Notes: generated by a model from the letters alone, not told the origin. 64,000 nt of DNA from Clostridiaceae bacterium OM02-2AC (GCA_003481775.1 QULU01000027.1:1-64000), one strand, 5' to 3'; shown: positions 6,239 to 16,129, counted from the first letter of the stretch. Program-made: numbers and translations.

Positions 6239-7870
6239 ATGGGTAAGGCTCACGTCATCAGCAAATTCCGCTTCCTGGAATATGGAAAAGCTCCACCGAA
6301 AGGCTCTCGATTCAAAGGTACGATCTCTACGGAATCTCTATTAGACTGGAGCGAATATACCGGCAGAGAAAAAGCAGCTGACAGAAAGAAAGAACGTAGT
6401 ATGCATGAAGGTGGACTCTTAGGATATACAAGTCAGGATGATACGACACGCACCTTTTCCAGTGACGGCTGGCTGACGAAAGACAAGATGCCGGGATTCA
6501 AGAAGAAGATAGCTAAGGCATTCTGCAAAGATGGCGATATCTGTTGGGACACTGTCGTCTCTCTAAAAAACTATCAGGACTCCTTCCAAAGCAATATGTA
6601 TGATGTCAATGATTATGCCGCCATCGTTTCCAAATTGTTGCCCGGATATTTCAAAAGTATCGGTCTTGATTCGGACAACATGATCTGGTGGATGAATTAT
6701 CACAATAATAAGAAGAATCCACATATGCATATCGTGTTCATGGAGGAGGTCCATACCAGAACGAGAGGTAAGCTGGCACAGAAATACCTGGACAAATATA
6801 AAAGTATATGGCTGAAGGAATTAGGGCTCCGACAGGAATTTGCCAAGAGATATAAAAAGGATCCGAAAGATGTCTTCAAGGAAAAAGATGTGTTGAGGAA
6901 GACTCTGATCTCCAGAATCGACATGAGATTCCATGACCAGCTGCTCCATAGCTTCTACACGACGCTTCCGAAGAAAGGAAGACTCTCCTATAATTCCAAG
7001 AACATGAAGCCATACAGGAGACAGCTCAACCTGATCATCCGCTCCTTGCTGCAGGATGAAGAGATACAACCGGTGTATGAACAGTGGCTCGATAAGGTCG
7101 AGATGTTGGATGATCTTCAGAACACACTTGCGAATGAGAAGATCTCCCACTTCAAGAAAACAGAACTGGATAAGCTCTACACCAGGCTTGGGAATATGAT
7201 CCTGGAACATGCGAAATATAAAGAGACAGAATGCAAACAAGAATATGATCTATGGTTCTCAAAACAGAATATCCGTTATCAGGATGAGCAGGTATATCGT
7301 ATAAAGCTGCATGATAGAGCAGCCTGTATAGACCTGCCATCTGATTCAGCCCTGTTCCTGGATGAACGGGGCTTTTATCATGTCGAGATCGAACAAGATA
7401 AAAGCTACACGCTCCATCGGTATGCTAAAAACCTCGATGCCTGGAAAGACATCTCTGAAACAGATACATTGCAGATCGATAGAGACACACTCCTCCGCTA
7501 TATGAATACGAAGGATATATCATTATCCGAAGGTGCGCCGAAGATCTCTGCAGGACAAGATAGCCGTATAGCGCTTATAGATGCGATTGATGAGCCTGAT
7601 GTGCAATTCCTTGCGGATAGTTCAAAAAAGATACCGAATGATTCCCAACGATCCACACACGCTCGCTCAGAAGATCCCCCTGTCCGTATGGGGATGCGGA
7701 AGAGAACGAAAGTGATCCATAACCAAAAACTGAGCGCAGTCCTGAAAAAAGGCTCCAAGCGGATCCTGCATCAGGACGCACAGGAAAAAGAAAGGGATCT
7801 GGAGAGATTCATAAGAGAATATGAAGAACAACAGATCCGGAGTGAAGAAAGGGGAAAAGAATATATATGA
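6239..7870 (+). CDS. MobL-type relaxase
   Basis: This is a 543-residue protein. The N-terminal ~240 residues carry the relaxase fold, with WWMNYHNNKKNPHMHIVFMEE at about 150-170 supplying His155, His162 and His164 as the metal-binding triad. The N-terminal region (HVISKFRF...GLLGYTSQDD) matches the layout of MobL/MOB-P-like relaxases of Firmicutes. Tyr/Arg-rich helices follow, and the C-terminal tail is long and charged. The enzyme would nick oriT and pilot the strand to the coupling protein encoded next. The start follows GGAGAT. It overlaps the coupling gene by ATGA. Confidence 0.85.
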   Translation: MGKAHVISKFRFLEYGKAPPKGSRFKGTISTESLLDWSEYTGREKAADRKKERSMHEGGLLGYTSQDDTTRTFSSDGWLTKDKMPGFKKKIAKAFCKDGDICWDTVVSLKNYQDSFQSNMYDVNDYAAIVSKLLPGYFKSIGLDSDNMIWWMNYHNNKKNPHMHIVFMEEVHTRTRGKLAQKYLDKYKSIWLKELGLRQEFAKRYKKDPKDVFKEKDVLRKTLISRIDMRFHDQLLHSFYTTLPKKGRLSYNSKNMKPYRRQLNLIIRSLLQDEEIQPVYEQWLDKVEMLDDLQNTLANEKISHFKKTELDKLYTRLGNMILEHAKYKETECKQEYDLWFSKQNIRYQDEQVYRIKLHDRAACIDLPSDSALFLDERGFYHVEIEQDKSYTLHRYAKNLDAWKDISETDTLQIDRDTLLRYMNTKDISLSEGAPKISAGQDSRIALIDAIDEPDVQFLADSSKKIPNDSQRSTHARSEDPPVRMGMRKRTKVIHNQKLSAVLKKGSKRILHQDAQEKERDLERFIREYEEQQIRSEERGKEYI

Positions 7871-9888
7871 TACGAAAGCTCATGATCTCACTGCTTGGGA
7901 TATTGCTTGCAAGGATACTCATAGACCTTGCGGCCATCAATCTGATCAACACACTCGTATTTGACAGACTGGAACTATCCTTCGATCTCAGCCTGCTGGA
8001 TCAGATACCACGAGCCAGATTGGTCGTCAATATACTGACGGTACTCATCGCAGTCTTCATCTTCCTGGGTATGTTTTCAAAAAGCACCAAGAAGAAGCTG
8101 GATGATGATAAGAAGAATTTTACACATCTCTCCTCTATCCATGAAGCGAAGCGCAGTCTGACTAGAGTACAGTTCCACGAAGCAGACAAAGGCAAGTCGG
8201 CCAGAGAAGATATACGATGGGTTTTGAACGAAACATCCTTTCTGACGAAAGCCGACCGTATCCTGAACTATCCGAAGCTGCCTTATAATGCCATCCTGAC
8301 ATTCTTCCGAGTCGATGACTGGCATAAGCTCAATACCGTAAGACGCTGGCATATAGATGGTAAGTCTGTCACACAGCGTGCCGGTCTCCCCATCTATATG
8401 CCGAGATTCCGGAAAAAAACGATATTCGTGGATGCAAACGATAATCATTCGATTCTGATCGGTACGACGAATTCCGGTAAGACGTTCTCCATCATCCTGC
8501 ACATGATAGAGCTTGTCTGTATGGCAGGTGAATGTGCAGTCATCAATGACCCTAAAGGAGAACTCTACGAATACACAGCAAAGCAATTCGAAGAAGCCGG
8601 GTATGAGGTCGTCAAGCTGAATTTCGTCAATGCGAAAGCGTCAGATGCCTGGGCTCCGCTGGAACTGGCATGGGATACATGGAAGAAGGCCTATATGGAT
8701 CATCAGGAGGCTTTGAAGGAATGGAAAGCAGAAGAGACCACCTTCACACCTGCTGAAAAAGCAGAATGGCTGTCCAGGATACCGGAACCGGACTATTCCC
8801 AGGCGATCGAATTCCTCAAAGACCTTGCGAACAACCTTACCTATGATCCGAATGTCAAGGATCCATTCTGGAACGATTCCGCAAGAGACTGCATCATCGG
8901 GATGGCAGCTTTCCTGATGGAAGAAGCGATCAAGAATGGTGATATGACGGAAGGTGTCGTGAACTTCAAGGCGATCAAGCTGGGGTTGAATTATGCAGAT
9001 GTGAAGCTGACGAAGGAACAACAGAAAGCACTACAGGTACGCTCCGACAACATCCTGGGCGCAGTGTTGGAAACATCAAGAAGGATGGATGATACCAGTT
9101 ATATGTATCTGATGGATTATTGTAACGCACCGGAACAGACACGGCAAAGCATCAAAAAGGTCCTTGCGACGAAGATCGATATCCTGACGATGAACGAACA
9201 GATCATGAGGATGACCTCCTATTCGGATTTCGATATGAAGGCTCTCGGTCAGAAGAAGATGGTGATCTATCTGATCGTGCATGATGAGAAGAAGACCTAT
9301 TATCCGCTGGTATCCATCTTTTTGAAACAGCTCTATGAAGTGATCATCAAGGAAGCCAGAGGGAATAAAGGAAGACTCCCCATCCCTGTGAATGTCATAT
9401 TGGATGAGTTCGGTAACTGTCCTCCATTGAAGGATATCCAGAGCATGTTGACTGCATCCCGTTCCCGTGGTGTACGTTTCTCACTGGTCGTACAGGATCT
9501 TTCTCAGCTAGGAGAAGTCTATGGGGACAAGGTAGCGACGACGATCCAGAACAACTGTTCCAATACCGTGTATATCTTAGGATCACAGATGGATACGTTA
9601 AAAAGATTTAGTGAGATGTGCGGGTCCAGACAGATATGGCTGCCATCGAAAAGCTGGTATGAGACACGTCCTGTCATAAGCATCGATCGTCTACAAAAGT
9701 TGAATCTTGGTGAAGTCGTCATACACAGGCAGAGAAAATCTCCTTTCATTGCAAGGATGATCCCTTATGACAGATGCAAGTTCTATAGAGGTAAGAATAT
9801 GGATCCAAACGAAGAGAGACTACCAAAGCCGGCTGTCAGATGGATCGATATGAAGTCTCTGTTATCGAATTATGGAGATGTATTCTGA
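7867..9888 (+). CDS. VirD4/TraG-family type IV coupling ATPase
   Basis: This 673-residue protein has two N-terminal membrane segments (about residues 5-25 and 52-70). Walker A is GTTNSGKT at 199-206, and Walker B is VNVILDEFGN near residue 508, followed by the family-typical SRSRGVRFSLVVQDLSQL stretch. These proteins link relaxosomes to the transfer channel at the membrane. The length is normal for Gram-positive TraG/TcpA-type proteins. It is translationally coupled to the relaxase by ATGA overlap. Channel genes are not visible in the window and must lie to the left or elsewhere. Confidence 0.92.
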   Translation: MIRKLMISLLGILLARILIDLAAINLINTLVFDRLELSFDLSLLDQIPRARLVVNILTVLIAVFIFLGMFSKSTKKKLDDDKKNFTHLSSIHEAKRSLTRVQFHEADKGKSAREDIRWVLNETSFLTKADRILNYPKLPYNAILTFFRVDDWHKLNTVRRWHIDGKSVTQRAGLPIYMPRFRKKTIFVDANDNHSILIGTTNSGKTFSIILHMIELVCMAGECAVINDPKGELYEYTAKQFEEAGYEVVKLNFVNAKASDAWAPLELAWDTWKKAYMDHQEALKEWKAEETTFTPAEKAEWLSRIPEPDYSQAIEFLKDLANNLTYDPNVKDPFWNDSARDCIIGMAAFLMEEAIKNGDMTEGVVNFKAIKLGLNYADVKLTKEQQKALQVRSDNILGAVLETSRRMDDTSYMYLMDYCNAPEQTRQSIKKVLATKIDILTMNEQIMRMTSYSDFDMKALGQKKMVIYLIVHDEKKTYYPLVSIFLKQLYEVIIKEARGNKGRLPIPVNVILDEFGNCPPLKDIQSMLTASRSRGVRFSLVVQDLSQLGEVYGDKVATTIQNNCSNTVYILGSQMDTLKRFSEMCGSRQIWLPSKSWYETRPVISIDRLQKLNLGEVVIHRQRKSPFIARMIPYDRCKFYRGKNMDPNEERLPKPAVRWIDMKSLLSNYGDVF

Positions 9889-9890
9889 CA

Positions 9891-9909
9891 ACATGGCAAT
9901 CTGCCATGT
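9891..9909 (+). repeat. TGGCAA/TGCCA dyad
   Basis: ACATGGC-AATCT-GCCATGT lies two bases after the coupling-protein stop. It is the first of two family members in this intergenic gap. Confidence 0.65.
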
Positions 9910-9932
9910 GTGTAATGACTATGAACACAATA

Positions 9933-9955
9933 TTACCTGGCAAGTTGCCAGGTAA
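9933..9955 (+). repeat. TGGCAA/TTGCCA dyad (TTACCTGGC form)
   Basis: TTACCTGGCAA-G-TTGCCAGGTAA is a perfect dyad ending 17 bases before the start at 9973. The ACCTGGC/GCCAGGT arms differ from the ACATGGC/GCCATGT form by a compensatory pair. Confidence 0.75.
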
Positions 9956-9972
9956 TGGAAAGGAAGAAGAAA

Positions 9973-11112
9973 ATGGATGAAGAACAGATAAAGAGATTCG
10001 TACAAACGAATAGTGAGATATCTTTGACGGACTTTTTCAAAAGTCTGGAAAGACAGCAGCGAGAAGTCGGATACAGTATGCAAAAGGCCAGTCTGATCTT
10101 TACGCAGCGTCAGATCATCGAGCTGGAAGGTAAGAGATCGTGCAAGATATTTACCTCTTATTTTGAAAACTGCGAATTCATGAATCTGGAACTGATGGAT
10201 ACAGCCGGATATGATCAAAGGATATTGGAGGGTAATATCTTCAAAGGCTGCACCTTCACAAACTGGAAGAATATCGCATCGATGAATACATGTACGTTCA
10301 TCGATTGTAATTTCAATGCCTGTGATTTCAAGCATACATCATTCATCCGCTGTACGTTTGAAAATACCAATGCCGGAGACTGCGATTTCCGGATGGCGAA
10401 TTTTTCTCTCTCTGACCATGAGAAGCTGCATGTAGAATATGAAAATTGTAAGGTGGAGGATTCTCTGCTGCAGGTACAGATATCTGAAGATGAAAAAAAG
10501 CAGATCGGCGATCCTGTCAAAGCAGATATCTCTCTCAATATGCTGGAATGCTCATTGAAGCTTCTCTATGATTCTATGCGCCTCAACAACGATGCACAGA
10601 TGACCTTGGACCCAATCGCTCATGATCTGAATACCTATATACAGATGACACGAAAGGCGATGGAGTCAGAAGGAATACGGGAACGTGAGGAAACAGAGAT
10701 ACTGACAGATCTCGAAGTGCATGAAGCATGGGCGAATCAGATCTGTCGCAAGACAGAGGAGATGCCTGCCATCGATTGGACGAAGAGCAATTACAGCAGG
10801 ATGAACCTGAAGAACCGTAATCTGTCCGGTATCGACTTTACCGGTTCCCTCATGAAGAATTGTGACTTTACAGCCTGTAACCTCACCGGAGTCGATTTCA
10901 GCGGTTGTAACCTTACCGGTGCTATATTTTTAAATGCTATCCTTGCGCAGAATACATTCGATGGCGCAAAGCTGGAGGATATCAAGATCGACCAGAAGAA
11001 TCTACAGTTATTCGAGAACGCAGGGATCGCTGTGAATACGGATCAGACCGGTCCCGCAAATATCTCTGTCAATCGCAGCGTCTTATCGAGGAAAGGAAAT
11101 ACGGCTGTCTGA
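9973..11112 (+). CDS. Pentapeptide-repeat protein of the conjugative element
   Basis: About 379 residues. The ATG at 9973 follows GGAAAGGAAG, whereas the upstream ATG at 9955 lies in the dyad without a ribosome binding site. Two pentapeptide-repeat blocks are visible: residues about 50-140 (FENCEF, CTFTNW, CTFIDCNFNACDFKHTSF, CDFRMANF) and 265-330 (NLKNRNLSGIDFTGS, CDFTACNLTGVDFSGCNL). A helical linker separates them. These form right-handed quadrilateral helices used for protein contacts. No target can be named. It overlaps the next gene by one base (TGATG). Confidence 0.85.
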   Translation: MDEEQIKRFVQTNSEISLTDFFKSLERQQREVGYSMQKASLIFTQRQIIELEGKRSCKIFTSYFENCEFMNLELMDTAGYDQRILEGNIFKGCTFTNWKNIASMNTCTFIDCNFNACDFKHTSFIRCTFENTNAGDCDFRMANFSLSDHEKLHVEYENCKVEDSLLQVQISEDEKKQIGDPVKADISLNMLECSLKLLYDSMRLNNDAQMTLDPIAHDLNTYIQMTRKAMESEGIREREETEILTDLEVHEAWANQICRKTEEMPAIDWTKSNYSRMNLKNRNLSGIDFTGSLMKNCDFTACNLTGVDFSGCNLTGAIFLNAILAQNTFDGAKLEDIKIDQKNLQLFENAGIAVNTDQTGPANISVNRSVLSRKGNTAV

Positions 11113-12218
11113 TGGAAGATAAATACCAACGCTATCAGAACATTGCCTTCACCAGCCAACAATGGTACATCATAAAAAAGGCTATCGACGATGATATCGA
11201 AGTAAAGGATATCGCGGACCCAAGATTCAGTGTCGAACAGCTGACGCTCCTCATAGACGCAAGAAGATCCGGCATCGACTTATCCGGATTGACAGATCCG
11301 GATATCAAGGCAGAACAGCTCATACAGATATTGGAAAAGATAGCAAATGAGATGGGACTCTATGATGAGCATTATGAAAAGGTCAGAAGGAAATGGCTTC
11401 GGAACATCACCTGGATGTTCATCATCGGTTCCGTCATTACGATCATTGCTTCCCTGCTCTATATTACGAAGGATGAGTGGCTGAAATACTTTGAAGAGTT
11501 GTGCCTGTCCTTCACTCGTGAGACCGTACAGCTTGAGGCAGGAGAATCATTCGAGCCTGCCTCCTACATCCGTTCTTATGATCCCGAAGCAGTGATCACC
11601 TTTCCGAATCGTGAAGAGATCGATACGAAAAAGCCCGGCACCTATTGGGCCGTCTACCATATCAGTAACGGTAAGAAGGAAAAGGATATGAAGCTGCTCG
11701 TGGAAGTGAAGGACACCAAAGCACCGGTGATCAGCTTGAATAGATCCAGTGTCACCGTGTCTGATCGTTCCGATTTGAAAGCGAAGGACTATATAGATTC
11801 TGTCATGGATATCGTCGATGGTGATCTTCTCTCAAAAACGACTACTAAGATAACAAAGGATAAGATCATTTATGAAGTAGCGGACAAGCATGGGAACAAG
11901 GCTCGGAAGACATTGGACATCCATATAGAAAAGCCCAAAAGTGATAAAGCAGAGAATGTTCCAAAGACGGAGATACCACAAAAGGACACTATGACGCAAC
12001 AAAAACAGGAATCCACACCGATCGAAAAGGATGTACCTGTTACGGCACAGAGCAGATCATTCCCTTTCGTTGAGGGCAGATCCTTCGATCAGACATATCA
12101 GGAATGCATGGCAGCCGGTAATGCAGCAGTAAGCGCAGGCCAGGCAAATACGGCATCCTGTACCGTCTATGATGACGAGAATGGAATCCATAAAGGATAC
12201 GCTTTAAATTTTAATTGA
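11112..12218 (+). CDS. Membrane-anchored protein with two Ig-like (DUF5011-type) domains
   Basis: This is a 368-residue protein. Residues 1-95 are a cytoplasmic helical domain (two KxxDDDIEVKDIADPRFSVEQL-type helical repeats). Residues 99-118 are a membrane helix. Then come two extracellular beta-sandwich domains (about 135-205 and 205-265) ending in the VADKHGNKARKTL pattern typical of DUF5011. A Lys/Gln-rich linker follows, and residues 325-368 form a small tail with paired Cys-like positions. This topology suggests a signal- or contact-related surface protein of the transfer apparatus. A shortened, fused copy lies at 25102. Confidence 0.75.
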   Translation: MEDKYQRYQNIAFTSQQWYIIKKAIDDDIEVKDIADPRFSVEQLTLLIDARRSGIDLSGLTDPDIKAEQLIQILEKIANEMGLYDEHYEKVRRKWLRNITWMFIIGSVITIIASLLYITKDEWLKYFEELCLSFTRETVQLEAGESFEPASYIRSYDPEAVITFPNREEIDTKKPGTYWAVYHISNGKKEKDMKLLVEVKDTKAPVISLNRSSVTVSDRSDLKAKDYIDSVMDIVDGDLLSKTTTKITKDKIIYEVADKHGNKARKTLDIHIEKPKSDKAENVPKTEIPQKDTMTQQKQESTPIEKDVPVTAQSRSFPFVEGRSFDQTYQECMAAGNAAVSAGQANTASCTVYDDENGIHKGYALNFN

Positions 12219-12220
12219 TG

Positions 12221-12243
12221 ATACCTGGCAAGTTGCCAGGTAT
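12221..12243 (+). repeat. TGGCAA/TTGCCA dyad followed by T run
   Basis: ATACCTGGCAA-G-TTGCCAGGTAT, then TTTTTT, lies two bases after a stop codon and directly before GGAGG of the next gene. This copy has a terminator-like shape. Confidence 0.75.
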
Positions 12244-12262
12244 TTTTTGGAGGTAAATGCAA

Positions 12263-13546
12263 ATGAAAGAAATCATCAATATCAGTATTCCGAAATCACG
12301 GTTCAAACAGAAAATCAAACAGGCGAATGGCACGAAATACAGTCACCGCGTCGTCCTGCCAAAGGAGGCTGGAGCTTATAGATATCATGTCCTATTGATC
12401 AGTGAGGATTTCGTACAGGAGGATGTAGACAATAAGGAAAATAACGTCCTGCACTTTTATGCAGATCGTGAGATCCAGCTGTCGCAGCATCATCGAACGC
12501 CGAACGGAGAGGATGTCTATGAAAAGATCAGAGTCATGCCGAAGGAATTGTACAAAAGCTTCTATGGAGAATACAAAGACAACAGCAGAAAGAGGTTCTC
12601 TGATGAAGAGATCGAATTTCTGAAGAAGAACATATCCGTGATGGATTTCCTGCAGGATCGTGCAGGCTTCAGCTTCAAAAGAGAAGGACATTATTATCGC
12701 TGTGATCAGCATAGCTCTCTCGTCATCGATACGAGGAACAACGCGATGTTCTGGCACACCGAGCATATCAATGGATCCGCATTGGAATATTTGAGAAAGG
12801 CGGAGGGCAAGACATTCCCAGAGGCGATGAATATCCTGATCGAATATCATAACGGACTTGCCCCTGACAAGAAGCAGTATATCGCACCGAAATATGAGCA
12901 GATAGAATTCAAGCTTCCGGATTCTCAAAAGAATATCTCAAAGATCTATGAGTACCTATGTGACAAGCGAAAAATCGACCGGGACCTTATAAAGAGGTTC
13001 GTAGATGATGGCAAGATCTATCTGGATGCGAAAGGAAACTGCATCTTCGCATGTGAGAACTACAAAGGAAAGGTAGATTCCGCCTTCATACGTTCGACCT
13101 ATTCAGGCTTTCGGGGAGATGTCGGTGGTGGAAACAAATTTACCGGATTCTTCATCGAAATGGATCCAAAGGCTACGAAACTTGTCCTGACAGAAGCCTA
13201 TATCGATGGATTGTCTTATATCACGGCTAAGAAAAAAGTTGGTGAGAAGATAGACTTCAATGTACTCGCATGTGACAGCTGTAACGTTATGAATGAAACC
13301 TTCCGTGTAAACTATCTTACCCGCCCTGTCCTGAATCAGAATATCGATACTGTCATTCTGGCATCTGACAATGACAAAGCAGGAAAAGCTGCAGCAGAAG
13401 ACTTCAAACAGTTCGTCCGACCATTCCATAGGATTCAGAATGTCATCGATGACCTGCCCTCCCTTGGCTCTGACTGGAACAAGGATCTACAGAAGATGTA
13501 TGAAGCACCGGAAATGGCTCTTGAAAAACCGATGATGATAAAATAA
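12263..13546 (+). CDS. DUF3991/toprim domain protein
   Basis: This is a 427-residue protein. The ATG at 12263 has GGAGG at a 9-base spacing; the ATG at 12257 is too close. Residues about 115-195 resemble the DUF3991 zinc-finger/primase-like region (VMDFLQDRAGFSFKREGHYYRC...HSSLVIDTRNNAMFWH). Residues about 295-400 form a toprim domain with the catalytic Glu in LVLTEAYIDGLSY and the DxD in VILASDNDKAGKAAA. Such proteins on conjugative elements are thought to act in priming or strand processing. The start-site neighbours and a dyad suggest its own translational control. Confidence 0.8.
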   Translation: MKEIINISIPKSRFKQKIKQANGTKYSHRVVLPKEAGAYRYHVLLISEDFVQEDVDNKENNVLHFYADREIQLSQHHRTPNGEDVYEKIRVMPKELYKSFYGEYKDNSRKRFSDEEIEFLKKNISVMDFLQDRAGFSFKREGHYYRCDQHSSLVIDTRNNAMFWHTEHINGSALEYLRKAEGKTFPEAMNILIEYHNGLAPDKKQYIAPKYEQIEFKLPDSQKNISKIYEYLCDKRKIDRDLIKRFVDDGKIYLDAKGNCIFACENYKGKVDSAFIRSTYSGFRGDVGGGNKFTGFFIEMDPKATKLVLTEAYIDGLSYITAKKKVGEKIDFNVLACDSCNVMNETFRVNYLTRPVLNQNIDTVILASDNDKAGKAAAEDFKQFVRPFHRIQNVIDDLPSLGSDWNKDLQKMYEAPEMALEKPMMIK

Positions 13547-13552
13547 TAAAAG

Positions 13553-13615
13553 AGAAGGCAGAATATCGATACTCCTCAATCGTAGGGAAACAGTCAATAT
13601 GTTGTCTTCTTTTTC
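13553..13615 (+). terminator. Possible terminator with long loop
   Basis: AGAAGGCA pairs with TGTCTTCT (one G-T pair) across about 42 bases, followed by TTTTTCTT. It lies seven bases after the toprim gene stop. Confidence 0.4.
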
Positions 13616-13681
13616 TTCATCTTATTATAATGAAAAACACCTAATATCTGCATAAAGTCTGGATAGAGCAGTTATTTATAA

Positions 13682-14047
13682 GGTACTCAGAAAGATAAAA
13701 CGATTGGATATGTTATTAATGCAAAGGACCAGTTAATTGAAAAATTAAATGGCTTAGTGAAGATTGAAAAAAATGATAAACCAGGAGATAATAGTCAGGA
13801 AAAGCCTGATAATCCAGAGCAGCCTGGAAAAATCCCAGGTTATAATGATGGAAATAACAGTAGTAATAAACCAAGTGATGTAGTGAAACCAGGCAATGCT
13901 AATAAACCAAATAACCTAGAAAAAACAAATAATAAAGAGGATGTCAATACTGGTGATAATACGAATACAGCTATTCTATCAGGAATGTTGTTAATTGGGG
14001 GAGCTACTACATGTATAATTAAAAAGAAGAAATCTACAAATCATTAA
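13682..14047 (+). pseudogene. C-terminal remnant of a sortase-anchored surface protein
   Basis: The open frame runs from a stop at 13679 to 14047 without a convincing start or ribosome binding site; a GTG at 13757 would give 96 residues. It encodes a Pro/Asn/Lys-rich repeat-like wall-spanning region, then VNTGDNTNTAILSGMLLIGGATTCIIKKKK. That is a TGD-type sorting signal, a hydrophobic segment and a basic tail, the arrangement of LPXTG-like surface proteins. The N-terminal domains are gone. It begins just after the end of the left direct repeat. Confidence 0.65.
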
Positions 14048-14101
14048 CAGTATTAATAAAGCAGAAAAGGAAAAGTAATTTATAATTACAGATAAGCAAC
14101 T

Positions 14102-14134
14102 AGTGGGAAGGAGTGATTTTTCCCACTTTTCTTT
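14102..14134 (+). terminator. Rho-independent terminator
   Basis: AGTGGGAA pairs with TTCCCACT around GGAGTGATTT, followed by a T-rich run. It terminates the surface-protein remnant. Confidence 0.75.
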
Positions 14135-14389
14135 ATTGTAGGAATTTACATATTCTATGAGCTATAATTATATACGATTAAATATGTATATGTAGTTATT
14201 GGGGAGTAAAGAAACTATAGAAAGCAGGTTTGGAATATCATATGCCTTTTTTCGTACCTTACTCTCAATATACAGCAATAAATGACTTATATGATGCATA
14301 TGGTAAAGCTTTAGAAGTATATTGCCGCTTATGTTATGACAAACATCCCTATGCTACTATTCAACCATTTATATTTCTCACGCTTTAGA

Positions 14390-15125
14390 TGTTATATCCT
14401 CTATTACATCTTCAAGACAATTATTAGTTCCAAAAGTATCTATGAATACTGATACTGGCTGTGATTTGCCTATGGCATAAGATACACCAATTTCACATTT
14501 TGACGATAAATGATTTGCAACTATAGGTTTACTATATATCTACAGTAGTAGGCAGCACTTCTATCTACTTTTGTTGGATCTTTAGATGATAAACAAAACC
14601 ACCACCCACTCTACTGTAACCTCCATATGTATCGCATACTATTTTTCTCCCCGTTGTCCCAGAATCACCTAAACTACCACCTACCACTAGGATTTACTAA
14701 GAATATAATGTCCTTATTCATAATAGATGAAGGAATCGTCTTTTTGATAACATCATTTATTATAAGATTTTCTATTTCTTTTTGGGATGCGGACACAATA
14801 TGCTGAGTTGAAATAATAATATTTGTAATATCTTTAAATTTCCCGTTCTCATACGAAACTGTCGCTTGAGTTTTAGCGTCGTGTTGCAAAATATTATTTT
14901 TACAGCTAGCATCATGTAATTTCTTAGCTAAAGCATTCGCATAATAAATAGCAGCAAGCATTAAAACATCAGTATCATAACATGCGTAACCAAACATTAT
15001 GCCTTAATCACCAGCACTTATAATATCATGGTTTGTTACAGCATTAGAATTTCTTTAGATTGATATCCAACTTTGACAATAACATTATAATTTTCATTAT
15101 ATCCGACTTTATTTAAAACATTTAA
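14390..15125 (-). pseudogene. metK: Decayed S-adenosylmethionine synthetase (metK)
   Basis: Minus-strand reading frames give MetK segments in the correct order. First comes NHDIISAGD followed by a stop where Gln is expected and then GIMFGYACYDTDVLM. Next come DAKTQATVSYENGKF and IIISTQHIVSASQKEIENLI. Then come FLVNPSGRW and, after a frame change, [24 protein letters not shown]. Last is [20 protein letters not shown]. Stops, frame shifts and a missing N-terminal third show it is dead. Functional MetK is a housekeeping enzyme, so this is a relic carried by the element. The longest open part is 14674-14997. Confidence 0.85.
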
Positions 15126-16107
15126 TTAGAAACTTAGAACTCATGAATTAGTAGATATGCTGCCTGATAGAAAAAAATATTCTCTTTTGAATTATTTTGA
15201 CAGAATTCCTGTTCAAGAGAGGAACAATGTGAGATATATCATTATGGACATGTATGGTGTTTATCGTGATGTTGTCCATACAAAATTCAAAAATGCATCT
15301 ATCGCTGTTGATCCATTTCATGCAATGAAAAATATCAATGCCGCCTTAGACAAGGTAAGAATTCGCATCATGAAAGGAAGAAAGTCAGATTCTGTTGATT
15401 ACTATTTACTTAAAAACTTCCATTGGCTGTTACTCGCCGGCGAAATAAGAGAAAATAAGCGTAAATATAATAAGCGATTGCGCAGATATATCAATTATCC
15501 CCAGTTGCTTGAACTAATCTTAGATATTTCAGGTGAACTTAAGGAGGCGTATTTGTTCAAAGATTCCTATGCAGTTTTTAACATGACCAGTGATTACAAG
15601 AATGCAGATGAAAAGTTTTCAGATTTTATGAATAAGAAAAAGGACTGTAAAAATACCTGAAATGGTTGAAATTCTCCATATGTTGAATACCTGGCATGAC
15701 GAAATCTTCATTCTTTTATAGTGGTTGATAGCAGACGTCTATCCAATGGCATAATGAAATCAAGAAACTCTATTGTTAAATTGATTAAGAAAACAGGTAA
15801 CGGATATGTCAATTTTGCCAGATTCAGAAATCGCTGTATGTACTGTATGAACAAGGATGCTATTCCCAATATGGCTGGTTGCGATATACCATTAAAAATG
15901 AAGGGGCATAAGCGAGGTAAATACAAAAAATAGTCTTTGTCATAAGATGTTATTTGACACTATAAAAGGCAGTGCATGTTCATACTCTGACATTTTCACT
16001 GCCTTTTTGAAACCCTATAATACTTTAGAGCCTACCTCAATCATCATAAAACCCTACGTTTATTTAAGCGTTTTTTTCCAAAATCCTACGTTAATTTAGA
16101 GACCCCA
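15120..16107 (+). mobile_element. Remnant of an ISL3-family insertion sequence
   Basis: Two plus-strand frames (15157-15660 and 15721-15933) encode the C-terminal half of an ISL3 transposase. The DDE-region signature DMYGVYRDVVHTKFKNASI and DPFHAMKNINAALDKVR is in the first; RLSNGIMKSRNSIVKLIKK and ARFRNRCMYCMN are in the second. A frame shift separates them and the N-terminal half is absent. The right terminal repeat is probably at 16082-16106, whose complement begins GGGGTCTCTAAATTAACG, a typical ISL3 end. The left end is missing where metK begins. Confidence 0.75.
15965..16008 (+). terminator. Terminator at the right end of the ISL3 remnant
   Basis: AAAGGCAGTG pairs with CACTGCCTTT across a 22-base loop, followed by TT. 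Confidence 0.65.
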
Positions 16108-16129
16108 TAAATATTTTTCTTCTCATAAC

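Larger units (their letters stand above)
11092..13546 (+). repeat. Left copy of a long imperfect direct repeat flanking the cargo
   Basis: Sequence from the 3' end of the pentapeptide gene through the membrane-protein and toprim genes recurs at 25082-26796 with high identity but four internal deletions in the right copy. The two copies bracket about 11.5 kb holding the pseudogenes and the RiPP cluster. Recombination between them could delete or transfer the cargo. Confidence 0.9.

Noticed and set aside
9955..9972. Upstream ATG start for the pentapeptide-repeat protein
   Set aside because: It lies at the edge of a dyad with no ribosome binding site; the ATG at 9973 has a good one.
14242..14388. 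48-codon frame beside the metK relic
   Set aside because: It overlaps the decayed metK end and shows no ribosome binding site or recognisable motif; left as unexplained sequence.
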